DNA of 64,000 nucleotides, from contig NZ_JARDJI010000006.1 in NCBI RefSeq assembly GCF_039907765.1, positions 1 through 64,000 on the forward strand, written 5' to 3'. The first letter of the stretch is position 1. Every line of letters starts with the position of its first letter. The notes beneath the pieces are model-generated. The model saw only the letters and a program-made list of their open reading frames with translations. It had not been told where the DNA came from and searched no databases. A program made the translations under genes and the position numbers. This DNA comes from Aminobacter sp039907765 (GTDB lineage: Bacteria > Pseudomonadota > Alphaproteobacteria > Rhizobiales > Rhizobiaceae). Positions 1 through 8,635 of the stretch are shown piece after piece.

Positions 1-76
1 CTACGACCATTCCTACAACTTCATCTCCACCTTCATGGACGATCACCTCAGGTGGCACGCCGAACGGCTGGGGTGA
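1..76 (+). CDS. fghA: S-formylglutathione hydrolase, C-terminal end (partial)
   Basis: Only the last 24 codons are in the window, read from base 2 to the TGA at 74-76. They encode YDHSYNFISTFMDDHLRWHA followed by ERLG, which closely resembles the conserved C-terminus of S-formylglutathione hydrolases (E. coli FrmB ends in a similar YDHSY...F...HLR.HAE stretch). The histidine in YDHSY is the family's catalytic-triad histidine region. The enzyme hydrolyses S-formylglutathione to formate and glutathione in formaldehyde detoxification. The upstream gene, often a class III alcohol dehydrogenase in relatives, lies outside the window. Confidence 0.8.
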   Translation, partial: YDHSYNFISTFMDDHLRWHAERLG

Positions 77-80
77 GGAC

Positions 81-184
81 CTGGGGCGCTTCCGCTTTTC
101 TTCGGATCGCGGAAACGCTCTATCTCTTTGTTTTGACGCAATTCCGGACGGAAAACCGCTGCGCACTTCCTGGAAATGCGCTAA
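81..184. repeat. Palindromic intergenic repeat family A, copy 1
   Basis: About 104 bp. It shares with 13371-13476 the core words TCGCGGAAACG, CTATCTCTTTG and ATTCCGGACGGAAAACCGCT. The ends are degenerate inverted repeats (CTGGGGCG... and ...TGGAAATGCGCT). It lies just after the fghA stop and before the 3' end of the porin gene. It is of the kind of short non-coding mosaic repeat scattered between rhizobial genes. Confidence 0.8.
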
Positions 185-247
185 GCGAAAACGGCGTCCG
201 GTGCAGGTTCCGGACGCCGTGACGGGCAGCATGGGAGGATGCTTCCG

Positions 248-1285
248 TCAGAAATCCGCCTGGATGCGGACGAAGCCGCCGAGCGCATCGGCGTCGGCCA
301 GGTCGAAATTGTCGTAGTAGCCGACTTCCGGCGAGACGGTCAGGCCGTCGACCACCTTCCAGGCGACATTGGCGACCGCGGCGAAATTCTCCTGAGCGTC
401 GTAACCGAGCTGCAGATTGAACGTCGCCTTGTCCGTCAGCTTGGCAGCACCGCCGCCCCAGACAGCCCAGCGCCCGCCCCACACGCCATAGAATTGCGAG
501 TAGGGATCGCTGTCGTCGGTCTTGGCACCGGCCATGGCCCAGATCGAGATGCTGTCGTTGACGGTCAAGTCGATCCTGAGCTTGCCAGCCCACTCCTCTG
601 CGACCGAATCGTAGCCCGCAACGGCGGTCACGCTGCCCCAGTCCTGGGCGTAGGCTGCGCCGATCACGACGCGCGGCATGTAGCTGTCGATCACGTCTTC
701 GCCCCAGCCGCCTTCGAGCGCGGCCGCCAGCGTCAGCCCGTTCGAGCCGGTGTAGGTGTAGCCGAGCATGGTGGTGGTGAACGGCCCGTAGCCGACGATC
801 GCGTCGTTGGACACGGCGCCGGCATAGTAGGTCTGGGTAATGAAAAGCGAGTCGTTGACGCCGGCAAAGAAGCCGCCCAGCTCGATCATCGCCATCTCGA
901 TCTCGGCGCTCTGGACAGCATCGGCAGCGTCGCGCTTTTCTTGGAAATTGATGTTGGCATAGGTTCGGAACGTGCCGAATTCGGTCTCGGCGCGGGCGTC
1001 GGTCTGCAGCTGGAAGCGGGCCAGCGTGTAGTAGGTGTCGCGGTCGCCGTCGCCGTCGACATCGACGCCGAAGAGCGGGCCGAAGCCGGTTTCGAGACGG
1101 AGATAACCGCCGACCCTGAGACAGGTCTCGGTACCGGGAATGTAGTAGAAACCGGTGCCGTAGACGTCGCAGACGCGGACGTGGTCGAGGCTTTCGGCAT
1201 CGGCGGCAAAGGCGCTGCCGGTGCCGAAGGCAGCCCAAAGGGTGGCGCCGGCGGCCAGCGCAGGCGCAAGTCTGTTCAATCGCAT
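248..1285 (-). CDS. Outer-membrane porin (Porin_2 / Omp2b family)
   Basis: 345 residues. A 27-residue signal peptide ends at SAFA-AD. The mature protein begins with the family signature around CDVYGTGFYYIPGTETC, containing a conserved cysteine pair, then VGGYLRLE. The rest is an alternating beta-barrel pattern ending in a C-terminal phenylalanine (IQADF), as outer-membrane barrels do. The start at 1285 is chosen because it begins the signal peptide and is preceded by GAGGGGAC; an upstream in-frame ATG at 1336 would add 17 unlikely residues. Rhizobial and Brucella porins of this family form general diffusion trimers. Monocistronic; the long upstream region may hold post-transcriptional control. 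Confidence 0.93.
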   Translation of the reverse strand: MRLNRLAPALAAGATLWAAFGTGSAFAADAESLDHVRVCDVYGTGFYYIPGTETCLRVGGYLRLETGFGPLFGVDVDGDGDRDTYYTLARFQLQTDARAETEFGTFRTYANINFQEKRDAADAVQSAEIEMAMIELGGFFAGVNDSLFITQTYYAGAVSNDAIVGYGPFTTTMLGYTYTGSNGLTLAAALEGGWGEDVIDSYMPRVVIGAAYAQDWGSVTAVAGYDSVAEEWAGKLRIDLTVNDSISIWAMAGAKTDDSDPYSQFYGVWGGRWAVWGGGAAKLTDKATFNLQLGYDAQENFAAVANVAWKVVDGLTVSPEVGYYDNFDLADADALGGFVRIQADF

Positions 1286-1585
1286 TCCAGTCCCCTCGCT
1301 TTGGTTGTCGAACCGGCATCGCTGCCGGTGCCGCACCCCCCTGGCTTTGCCCGATGCGGCACGAACGAAGGGTTCGACCCCTGCCAGTAAGGCAGGGGAG
1401 GCGCGAGGCGAATTCAGGACGCCACTTGTCTGTCTGGGCTTATTAGATGCGGCTTTTGTAAGCTACGGGATCGGGGGACAGTGTGACATGCCGCCAAGGC
1501 ATGAAGACATGTCCAGAAGTAAGATCAGCCGGCTACGCGTCCGGCCATAAGAGCAGATGGCCCGCCCGCCGTGCCATCTCCGGCG
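1286..1585. other. Non-coding region upstream of the porin gene, with a hairpin
   Basis: 300 bp between the porin start and the araC-type gene end. It contains a perfect 8-bp hairpin at 1378-1398 (CCCCTGCC, five-base loop, GGCAGGGG), which would lie in the porin leader if transcription starts further upstream. There is also a palindrome CATGCC-GCCAA-GGCATG near 1488-1504. No credible ORF is seen on either strand. Promoter boxes could not be placed with confidence. Confidence 0.45.
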
Positions 1586-2422
1586 CTAGAAAGTCGTGTT
1601 TTCCATGTCTTCGGCATCGAGCGACGAAATGCGAAATCCCTTGCCGGTCCTGAGCTCACGTGGCGTCTGGCCGAAAGCCTTGCGGATATGGCGGGAGAAG
1701 TGGAATGGGTCCTGGTAGCCGCATTCATAGGCGATGCGGGCGATCGGCGTGCCGCTGTTCATCAGCATGGCCGCCCCTTGCGAGGCGCGCACATGCCAGA
1801 TGTAGCGGGCGGGGGTGAGGCCCATATGCCTGACGAACAGCAGCGTCAGGTGCTGGCGGCTGACGATGGCCGCGTCGGCGACGTCGGTGACAGTGATCTG
1901 CTTCTTGAAATTGGTGTCGATGAAAGCCTTGGCGCGCTGCACCACGTCCGGCAGCGAACCGAGGTTCTCCTTGTCCTGCACGCCGAGCACGAAGGAACTG
2001 CATAGCGCCTGGCCGATGGCATTGCGCACCTCGTTGACGCCCGAACGCGACGAGTTGCCGAGTTCCACGCCGAGCAGCATCAGCTGGTGGATGCGGTTGT
2101 CGAGCGGAACGATGTCGGGTCCGCTGCGCCAGGATTTCATGACCAGGCTCGAAATCGCCGAAGGCGCCGTCTCACACCAGGCCACCCGTGTTCGCCGGTC
2201 GCGAGCATAGAGGAAGGAGATCGGCATGCGGTTGAGGATCAGTGCCGCCTCGCCCGCATTGACCTCGAAGTCGCCTTCGTCGCTGCCGACTTTCGCATGG
2301 CCTTCGAACACGGCGAGGATCTGCAGATAAGCGAGCTTCATCGGGCCGAAGAAGCCGCCGTTCTCATAAGTGGCGTCGCCGAACGAGAACGTCTGTCCCC
2401 CGGCGAAAACGATCGAACTCAT
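1586..2422 (-). CDS. AraC-family transcriptional regulator
   Basis: 278 residues. The N-terminal half (about 1-150) looks like a cupin-type sensing domain (EGHAKVGSDEGDFEVNAGEA). The C-terminal part (about 170-270) is a double helix-turn-helix of the AraC type, including RQHLTLLFVRHMGLTPARY and the hallmark GYQDPFHFSRHIRKAFGQTP. It is divergent from the GcvT-like gene with a 154-bp gap, so it is a good candidate for its local regulator. The effector is unknown; the neighbouring import and demethylation genes suggest a methylated small molecule. Confidence 0.9.
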   Translation of the reverse strand: MSSIVFAGGQTFSFGDATYENGGFFGPMKLAYLQILAVFEGHAKVGSDEGDFEVNAGEAALILNRMPISFLYARDRRTRVAWCETAPSAISSLVMKSWRSGPDIVPLDNRIHQLMLLGVELGNSSRSGVNEVRNAIGQALCSSFVLGVQDKENLGSLPDVVQRAKAFIDTNFKKQITVTDVADAAIVSRQHLTLLFVRHMGLTPARYIWHVRASQGAAMLMNSGTPIARIAYECGYQDPFHFSRHIRKAFGQTPRELRTGKGFRISSLDAEDMENTTF

Positions 2423-2576
2423 GCAAGCCTCCCAGTTTCGGCATTGCTGGCAGCTGGGCTCTCAGGCCAAAGCTATCTGACATGGAGACATGTTTCTAGG
2501 TCTCAAAGTCATTCACGCTCCGCCCGCCCTTTCATATCGTCCGGCTAATGAACGGACGCAGAGGGCAAGAGCCACC
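2423..2576. promoter_or_regulatory. Divergent promoter region between araC-type and GcvT-like genes
   Basis: 154-bp intergenic region between two divergent genes. It carries an inverted repeat GAGAC-N10-GTCTC at 2485-2504, overlapping a CATG-GAGA-CATG palindrome at 2481-2492. Placement suggests an operator for the AraC-type regulator, but AraC proteins usually bind direct repeats, so this is only a candidate. Confidence 0.3.
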
Positions 2577-3791
2577 ATGGAATTCAAGGGTACCCCGTTT
2601 CACAGCCACTCGAGTGCGAACAATGCGACACGCTGGTGGTACGCATGGGACCGCTACCTCGTGCCCGACATGTTCAGCGACGTCGAGGAGGAGATCCGGG
2701 CGATCCGCACCACCGGTGCGATGATCGACATGTCGCCGCTGCCCAAGGCCGAGATCGCCGGCCCCGGTGCCGCCGCGCTGCTCGACCGGTTGATCACCCG
2801 CCCGATCGCCAGCATGGAGATCGGACATGCCATCTACACGCCGCTGTGCGCCGAGAGCGGCCATGTCGTCTCCGACGGGCTGGTGCTGCGCATCGCCGAG
2901 AATGTCTATCGCCTGTCAGGCGACTCGGCGGTCGAATGGTGCGAGCGTCATGCGAAGGGCTTCGAGGTCTCGATCCGCGACGTCACCGACGAGATCGGCA
3001 TCCTGTCGCTGCAGGGGCCGAATTCGACGCTGACGCTCGAGAAGGCGACGGGCGAAAGCTGGGAAAAGTTCCGCTTCTCCCGCATCCGCAAGGCGATCAT
3101 CGGCGGTGCCGAGGTCGAGGTGGTCCGGCAAGGCTTCACCGGCGAACTTGGCTACGAGATCTGGCTGAACCGGCAGGACGGCGCCGCCGTCTGGGCTGCG
3201 GTGCGCCGGGCCGGGCAGGATTTCGGCATCGTGCCGGCGGGCGAGTTTGCCGCCGACATCGCCCGCGTCGAAGCCGGCATCATCCTGATCCGTGCCGACT
3301 ACACCGGCGCCGGACCGGAGCTGCAGTTCGCCCATGGGGTGCTCGACGCCGACAACCTGGTCACGCCCAAGGAACTCGGGCTCGAGCGCCTGGTCGACCT
3401 CAGCAAAAGCGACTTCGTCGGCAAGGCGGCGCTCGAAGCGCAGCGCGCCAATGGCCACGGCTCCAACGGCTTCACCGGCCTGGTCTTCGACACCGACGAA
3501 ATCTACGCCCTCTACAGGCGCGCCAACGTCTCACCCAATCTCTGCCCGCGTGTTCGCTGGCAGGCGATGAAGCTGGTGCATGACGGACGTGTCGTCGGCC
3601 GCGCCACCAGTGTCACCTGGAGCCCGACGGTCGGCGCCATCATCGGCTTTGCCTGCCTGGGCGCGGATCTGATCGAGGTCGACCGCGCCGACATCCAGGC
3701 CGAGTGGACCGACGAGACCGGGCGCGTCCTCGGGCTGGTGTCTACCCGCCAGGTGGCGACGCCGTTCACCGCGCTGAAGCGCTCCGCCTGA
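2577..3791 (+). CDS. GcvT/DmdA-like tetrahydrofolate-dependent aminomethyl- or methyltransferase
   Basis: 404 residues. It shows the GcvT fold pattern: an early MIDMSPLPKAEIAGPGA stretch, VSDGLVLRIAENVYRLS (equivalent of the T-protein folate-site loop, with one of the two usual aspartates kept), LSLQGPNS, RQGFTGELGYEIW, and a C-terminal barrel domain with VGRATSVTWSPTVGAIIGFA. It is longer than and divergent from the glycine-cleavage T protein, resembling the DmdA/LigM class that removes methyl groups onto tetrahydrofolate. No gcvH or gcvP lies nearby, so glycine cleavage is unlikely. The start at 2577 gives MEFKGTPFHSH; a longer frame from 2490 runs back into the divergent promoter. First gene of the import/demethylation cluster. 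Substrate unknown. Confidence 0.82.
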   Translation: MEFKGTPFHSHSSANNATRWWYAWDRYLVPDMFSDVEEEIRAIRTTGAMIDMSPLPKAEIAGPGAAALLDRLITRPIASMEIGHAIYTPLCAESGHVVSDGLVLRIAENVYRLSGDSAVEWCERHAKGFEVSIRDVTDEIGILSLQGPNSTLTLEKATGESWEKFRFSRIRKAIIGGAEVEVVRQGFTGELGYEIWLNRQDGAAVWAAVRRAGQDFGIVPAGEFAADIARVEAGIILIRADYTGAGPELQFAHGVLDADNLVTPKELGLERLVDLSKSDFVGKAALEAQRANGHGSNGFTGLVFDTDEIYALYRRANVSPNLCPRVRWQAMKLVHDGRVVGRATSVTWSPTVGAIIGFACLGADLIEVDRADIQAEWTDETGRVLGLVSTRQVATPFTALKRSA

Positions 3792-3853
3792 GCCTGAGAG
3801 TTGGGCCGGGCCGAACGCGCCCGGCCGCGAACGACAAAGGGAGGAACCTTGGA

Positions 3854-4870
3854 ATGTCGATGTTTCGCAAAGGGATTGCAGTGGTGGCGGCGGTGTGCGC
3901 CATCGGGGTCGGCTCGGCATTCGCCGATCAGCCGACCAAGGTGAAGATCGCGCTGGTGCTCACCGGCGGAGTCGAGTCGTCGTGGCAAAGCAGCCTGATC
4001 GCCGCGCTGGAACGGGTGAAGGCGACAAAGCCGCACGGGCTCGACGTGGAATGGACCGTCGGCGACCCGGTGTTCGACGACGATGCAGCCGAGGCGATGC
4101 GGATCTATGCGGAGTCCGGCGAATACCAGATCATCTGGGGCCACGGGCCTTATTCGGACCAGGTGGCCAAGGTGAAGGACGAGTTCCCCGACGTGGCGTT
4201 CGCCGTGGTCGGTTCGGGCAACCAGCCGCTGGGCGGCAACCAGTACTGGATCTACAAGCGCGTCCACGAGGCGTCGTATCTGAGCGGCATGCTGGCCGGC
4301 GGCATGAGCAAGTCGGGCTCGCTCGGCGTGGTCGGAACCTTCCCAGGCGACGATATCAACGACGAGATCAACGCCTTCTTCGCAGGCGCCCGGCAGATGC
4401 GCGCCGACACCAAGCAGCGCGTCGCCTTCGTCGAGTCCTGGTACGACCCGGGCAAGGCCGCCGAATACACCAACGCCCAGGTGGCGACCGGCGTCGATGG
4501 CATCCTGCAGCTGACCGGCAATTTCGAGGCCTGCAAGCTCAACAAGGTCTACTGCTTCGGCAGCAAGGCCGACGAGAACTACTTCGCGCCCGAGAACGTG
4601 GTGACCAGCGCCGTCGCGCTCTGGGACCCCGACATCAACTGGATCATCGACGAGTGGTGGAACCGTGCGACCAAGGGCGCGCCCTATCAGGGCAATGCCG
4701 AGCCGCGCTGGTTCTCCATGGCCGAAGGCGGGGTGGCGCTGGCGCCTTATCACGCACTCGACGCCAAGGTGCCCGAAGCGGTGAAGGCAAAGGTCGCGGA
4801 AACCGAGAAGGCCATTCGCGACGGCAGCCTCAAGGTGCCGCTCGATACGGCACTGCCGGTTTCGCAATAG
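3854..4870 (+). CDS. BMP-family ABC transporter substrate-binding protein
   Basis: 338 residues. A signal peptide of about 24 residues (MSMFRKGIAVVAAVC...SAFA) lacks a lipobox cysteine, so the protein should be soluble in the periplasm. The body is of the basic-membrane-protein/PnrA class: KIALVLTGGVESSWQSS, GHGPYSDQVAKVKDEFPDVAFAVVG, and VHEASYLSGMLAGGMSKSG. Known members bind purine nucleosides or related small molecules. The ATG at 3854 follows GGAGGAACC at good spacing. It lies 62 bp after the GcvT-like gene and before its cognate ATPase and permeases, so it should supply the substrate for that enzyme. Confidence 0.92.
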   Translation: MSMFRKGIAVVAAVCAIGVGSAFADQPTKVKIALVLTGGVESSWQSSLIAALERVKATKPHGLDVEWTVGDPVFDDDAAEAMRIYAESGEYQIIWGHGPYSDQVAKVKDEFPDVAFAVVGSGNQPLGGNQYWIYKRVHEASYLSGMLAGGMSKSGSLGVVGTFPGDDINDEINAFFAGARQMRADTKQRVAFVESWYDPGKAAEYTNAQVATGVDGILQLTGNFEACKLNKVYCFGSKADENYFAPENVVTSAVALWDPDINWIIDEWWNRATKGAPYQGNAEPRWFSMAEGGVALAPYHALDAKVPEAVKAKVAETEKAIRDGSLKVPLDTALPVSQ

Positions 4871-4949
4871 GCGGACCTGGTGCGGCCCGCCGGGGAGGAG
4901 ACCGGCGGGCCGTGAAGAAGCGCTGATGCGCCGGAGGAGTTCCACGGAA

Positions 4950-6476
4950 ATGACTGTTGCGTTGCAGGCCAGCGGATTGAGCAAGAGATATGGCGACGTC
5001 GTTGCGCTGGACGGCGTGTCGCTCGAAATACATGCTGGCGAAATCCATTGCCTGTTCGGCGAGAACGGTGCCGGCAAATCCACCCTGTCCGGCTGCCTCT
5101 ATGGCTATGTCGAGCCGGACGGCGGCGAGCTGGCGATCGACGGCAAGCCCGTGAAACTGCGTTCGCCGGCCGAGGCACTGCGTTTCGGCATCGGCATGAT
5201 CCACCAGCACTTCAAGCTCGTCGGGCGGCTGAGCGTCATCGAGAACGTGCTGGTCGGCGCCGGCGGCAGGGGGCTGTTCCTGGACACGAAGACCGCGCGC
5301 CGGCGCCTGGCGGCCCTGTGCTCGGACTACGGCATCGAGCTTTCCCCTGACGCCATCGTCGAGGAACTGCCTGTCGGCCTGCAGCAATGGGTCGAGATCA
5401 TCAAGGTGCTGTTCCTCGGCGTGCGGATATTGATCCTCGACGAGCCGACGGCGGTGCTGACCCCGCAGGAATCGGACCGGCTGATGGGAGCGCTTGAGCG
5501 CATGCGCGGCGCCGGCATGGCGATCGTGCTGATCTCCCACAAGCTGCGCGAGGTGATGCGTTCGGACCGCGTCACGGTGCTGCGCGCCGGCAAGCTCGTC
5601 GCTTCACTGAGGACCGCGGAGACATCGCCCGAAGAACTGTCGGTGTTGATGGTCGGGCGCAAGGTGTCGCCGTCCTATAACCAGGGCCGCGAACTGCCGG
5701 GCGAGATCGTGCTCGACCTCAACGACGTCTATGTCAATGGCGAGCGCGGCCACCGCGTGCTCGACGGCTTGAGCATCCAGGTGCGTTCGCATGAGATCGT
5801 CGGCCTCGCCGGCGTCGCCGGCAACGGCCAGCGCGAACTGTTCGAGACCATCATGCGCGTGCGGCCGCTCGAGGCCGGCCGCATCAGCATCGACGGCAAG
5901 GATGTGACCGCAAGCTCGACCAGGGACGTCATCGACCTCGGCGTCGGCCACATCCCTGATGACCGCTATCTCCAGGGCCTCATCGGCAGCTTCACCATTG
6001 CCGACAACATCGTTCTCGGCCGGCACCATGATTGCGCCTTCCGCAAGGGGCCGTTCCTCGACCGCAAGGCGATCAGCTCCTTTGCCACGGACAGGATGTC
6101 GGAATACCGCGTCGCCGCCAGGGACAGCGCCGCCCGGGTCGACCGCCTCTCGGGCGGCAATGCCCAGAAGGTGATCCTCGCCCGCGAGCTGCAGCGCAGC
6201 ACCTCGCTGCTGCTCGCCAACCAGCCGACGCGCGGGCTCGACCTCGGCGTCATCGACTATGTCTACCGGCAGCTGCTGGCCAAGAAGGCAGAGGGTTTCG
6301 GCATCCTCCTGGCATCGGAGGAACTCGACGACCTGATGACGCTGTGCGACCGCATCGCCGTCATCCATCGCGGCAAGATCGTCGGCGTGGTCGAGCCTGC
6401 AGCGACGACCCCGCAGCATCTCGGCCTGATGATGGCCGGCCAGGCCATTCCGGGAGGTGAAGCCCGTGCACATTAA
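4950..6476 (+). CDS. ABC transporter ATPase with two nucleotide-binding domains (BMP/nucleoside type)
   Basis: 508 residues, a tandem ATPase like those of sugar and nucleoside importers. Domain 1 has Walker A GENGAGKST (37-45), an unusual signature region LPVGLQQWVEI and Walker B ILILDEPTAVLTP. Domain 2 has a degenerate P-loop (GLAGVAGNGQREL), a normal signature LSGGNAQKV and an altered Walker B (LLLANQPTRGLD). This asymmetry is normal for the family, where one site hydrolyses ATP. The start at 4950 follows GGAGGAG; the in-frame ATG at 4926 lies upstream of that ribosome-binding site. The 3' end overlaps the first permease. Confidence 0.93.
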   Translation: MTVALQASGLSKRYGDVVALDGVSLEIHAGEIHCLFGENGAGKSTLSGCLYGYVEPDGGELAIDGKPVKLRSPAEALRFGIGMIHQHFKLVGRLSVIENVLVGAGGRGLFLDTKTARRRLAALCSDYGIELSPDAIVEELPVGLQQWVEIIKVLFLGVRILILDEPTAVLTPQESDRLMGALERMRGAGMAIVLISHKLREVMRSDRVTVLRAGKLVASLRTAETSPEELSVLMVGRKVSPSYNQGRELPGEIVLDLNDVYVNGERGHRVLDGLSIQVRSHEIVGLAGVAGNGQRELFETIMRVRPLEAGRISIDGKDVTASSTRDVIDLGVGHIPDDRYLQGLIGSFTIADNIVLGRHHDCAFRKGPFLDRKAISSFATDRMSEYRVAARDSAARVDRLSGGNAQKVILARELQRSTSLLLANQPTRGLDLGVIDYVYRQLLAKKAEGFGILLASEELDDLMTLCDRIAVIHRGKIVGVVEPAATTPQHLGLMMAGQAIPGGEARAH

Positions 6477-7530
6477 GCTCGAACAGCGCCATGCCTCCAG
6501 CCTGCTCTGGCAGGGCATGTCCTATGGCCTGGCGATCATGGCGGGCTTTGCCGCCACAGCTGTACTGCTGAAACTTTCGTCGGCCGATGTCTCCACGGCA
6601 TTCGCCGCCCTGCTGCGCGGCGCTTTCGGCAGCCAGCGCGCCATCCTGCGCACGCTGGTGGACGCAACGCCGCTCATCTTCACCGGGCTCGCCGCACTTG
6701 TCGTCTTCCGGGCACGGATATGGAGCATCGGCCAGGAGGGCCAGGTCTATGCCGGCGCGATGGGCGCATATTGGGTCGCCTCTTCGCTGCCGGACGCGCC
6801 GCTTCTTGTCGTCGGGCCGCTTGCCATAGCCGGTGCCATGCTCGGCGGCGCGACGATGTCCGGCATTGCGGCGGTGCTGCGCAACCGCTACGAGGTCAAC
6901 GAGATCTTCTCGACGGTCATGCTCAACTACATCGTCGTCTACCTGCTGTCCTGGCTGCTTTCGGGCGGGCCGTGGACCGAGGCGGGCACGACCGTCGCCT
7001 ACCACCAGACGCCGCTGTTGGCGCAACCGGCCTGGCTGCCGCAACTTTCGGGGCCGCTGCATGCCGGCATCCTGTTCGCGATCGCCGCGGCAATATCAGT
7101 CCACCTGCTGCTCGAGCGCACGTCATCGGGTTACGACATGCGCGCTCTCGGCGCCAACCAGACCGCGCTGCGCTTCATGGGCATGGACGTGCCGCGCATC
7201 GTGCTCGTCACCATGCTGCTCTCAGGTGCTCTTGCCGGTCTGGCCGGCGGGGTGGAATTGCTCGGCGTCCAGCATCGCCTGAAGGCCGACTACCTGTTCG
7301 GCCTCGGTTATGGCGGCATCATCGTCGCCATGGTCGGCGGCCTGCGCCCGGCCGGAACCGTGGCGGTCGCCATCCTGTTCGGCGGCCTGTCCTCGGGCGC
7401 CGTCGACATGCGCATCCAGAGCGGCGTCCCGGATTCCCTGATCCAGGCGATGCAGGGCACCATCCTCCTCTTCGTCCTCTGCGGCACGGCGCTCGCCCGC
7501 TACCGCCTCACATGGAGCTCGGCAAAATGA
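6466..7530 (+). CDS. ABC transporter permease 1 (BPD_transp_2 type)
   Basis: About 354 residues with eight or more hydrophobic segments. It has the family motifs FRARIWSIGQEGQVYAGAMG and YEVNEIFSTVMLNYI, and the coupling region around LGYGGIIVAMVGGLRP. I chose GTG at 6466 because GGGAGG (6452-6457) sits at normal distance; the in-frame GTG at 6457 overlaps that site. The coding sequence begins within the last codons of the ATPase gene, implying translational coupling. It pairs with the next permease to form the membrane channel of the BMP importer. Confidence 0.9.
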   Translation: MHIKLEQRHASSLLWQGMSYGLAIMAGFAATAVLLKLSSADVSTAFAALLRGAFGSQRAILRTLVDATPLIFTGLAALVVFRARIWSIGQEGQVYAGAMGAYWVASSLPDAPLLVVGPLAIAGAMLGGATMSGIAAVLRNRYEVNEIFSTVMLNYIVVYLLSWLLSGGPWTEAGTTVAYHQTPLLAQPAWLPQLSGPLHAGILFAIAAAISVHLLLERTSSGYDMRALGANQTALRFMGMDVPRIVLVTMLLSGALAGLAGGVELLGVQHRLKADYLFGLGYGGIIVAMVGGLRPAGTVAVAILFGGLSSGAVDMRIQSGVPDSLIQAMQGTILLFVLCGTALARYRLTWSSAK

Positions 7531-8459
7531 GCGGACTGTTTCAGCAAGCCATCCTCGTCAGCCTGCTCGCCGCGACGATCCGCATCGCCACGCCGCTGCT
7601 GCTCTCGGCCATGGGCGAACTGGTGACCCAGCGTGCCGGCATCTGGAATGTCGGCGTCGAAGGCACGATGCTGACCGGCGCCTTCATGGCCTATATCGTT
7701 TATGCGGTGACCGGCGACCACGCGACCGCCTTCGCTGCGGCGGTAGCAGCCGCGATGGTGCTCGGCGTCATCACTGCCTTCCTGAGCGTCACCCTCAGGG
7801 TCGATCATTTCATCACCGGCCTGGGCATCAACCTTCTTGCGAGTGGGCTGACGCTGTTCTGGTTCCGCAGCTTTGTGAAGGGCAAGGCGCAGCCGACCTT
7901 CGACAGCATCGGCACGGTGCCGGTTTCCTATCTGTCTGACATTCCCGTCGTCGGCCCGGTGCTGTTCGACCAGCGGCTCTTGACCTACGCCGCCTTCGCG
8001 CTGGTGCCGGTCGTGTGGGCCTTCCTCTACCGCACCCGGACCGGGCTCGAACTGCGCGCGCTGGGCGAGAACCCGGCAGCGCTCGACACGATGGGGCTCA
8101 ACGTTGCCGCCCGGCAATATGCTGCCACCGTCTTCGGCAGCGCCATGACCGGCCTTGGCGGCGCGTTCCTGATGCTCGGCTTCTCCGACCGTTTCGTCCC
8201 CGAGCTTTCGGCCGGCCGCGGCTGGCTGGTGGTCGTGGCGCTGATTGCCGGCAACTGGCATCCGCTGCGGGTGACGCTCGCAGTACTCGCCTTCTCCTTC
8301 CTGGAATCGGTGGCCACCCACAGCCAGGCGATCGGGGCAGCCGTACCGTACCAGCTGCTGCTGGCGCTGCCCTATGTCATCTCGATCGCCATCATCGTCA
8401 TGGCCAAGGGCAAGAGCCGCCAGCCGGCTGCACTCGGCGAGAGCTACGCGCGGTCATGA
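7527..8459 (+). CDS. ABC transporter permease 2 (BPD_transp_2 type)
   Basis: 310 residues and highly hydrophobic, with the family motifs LVTQRAGIWNVGVEGTMLTG and VDHFITGLGINLLASGLTLF, and a C-terminal FSDRFVPELSAGRGWLVVVALIAGNW. Its ATG overlaps the previous stop in an ATGA arrangement, so the two permeases are translationally coupled. The importer is complete: binding protein, double ATPase and two permeases. Confidence 0.93.
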   Translation: MSGLFQQAILVSLLAATIRIATPLLLSAMGELVTQRAGIWNVGVEGTMLTGAFMAYIVYAVTGDHATAFAAAVAAAMVLGVITAFLSVTLRVDHFITGLGINLLASGLTLFWFRSFVKGKAQPTFDSIGTVPVSYLSDIPVVGPVLFDQRLLTYAAFALVPVVWAFLYRTRTGLELRALGENPAALDTMGLNVAARQYAATVFGSAMTGLGGAFLMLGFSDRFVPELSAGRGWLVVVALIAGNWHPLRVTLAVLAFSFLESVATHSQAIGAAVPYQLLLALPYVISIAIIVMAKGKSRQPAALGESYARS

Positions 8460-8635
8460 TCGATCGTTTTTGCCATCGGGCCTTTGCGCCGCCGGCGGGC
8501 ATTGCGCCGGCCAGGCCGAAATATGCCTACGATTTTTCGCCGCCCTGATCCGGGGCTGAGCGTCCTCCTCCCCTTCGCCGACATCACAGCCGGAGACCCG
8601 AGCCGGCGCGCGCTCCCCTTGTGCCGGAGATCACC

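Noticed and set aside
1365..1400. GGGTTCGACCC resembling a tRNA T arm next to a hairpin
   Set aside because: No acceptor, D or anticodon arms can be drawn around it on either strand.
2577..3791. The GcvT-like gene as glycine-cleavage T protein
   Set aside because: No gcvH or gcvP adjacent, a longer and divergent sequence, and association with an importer and an MTHFR-like gene.
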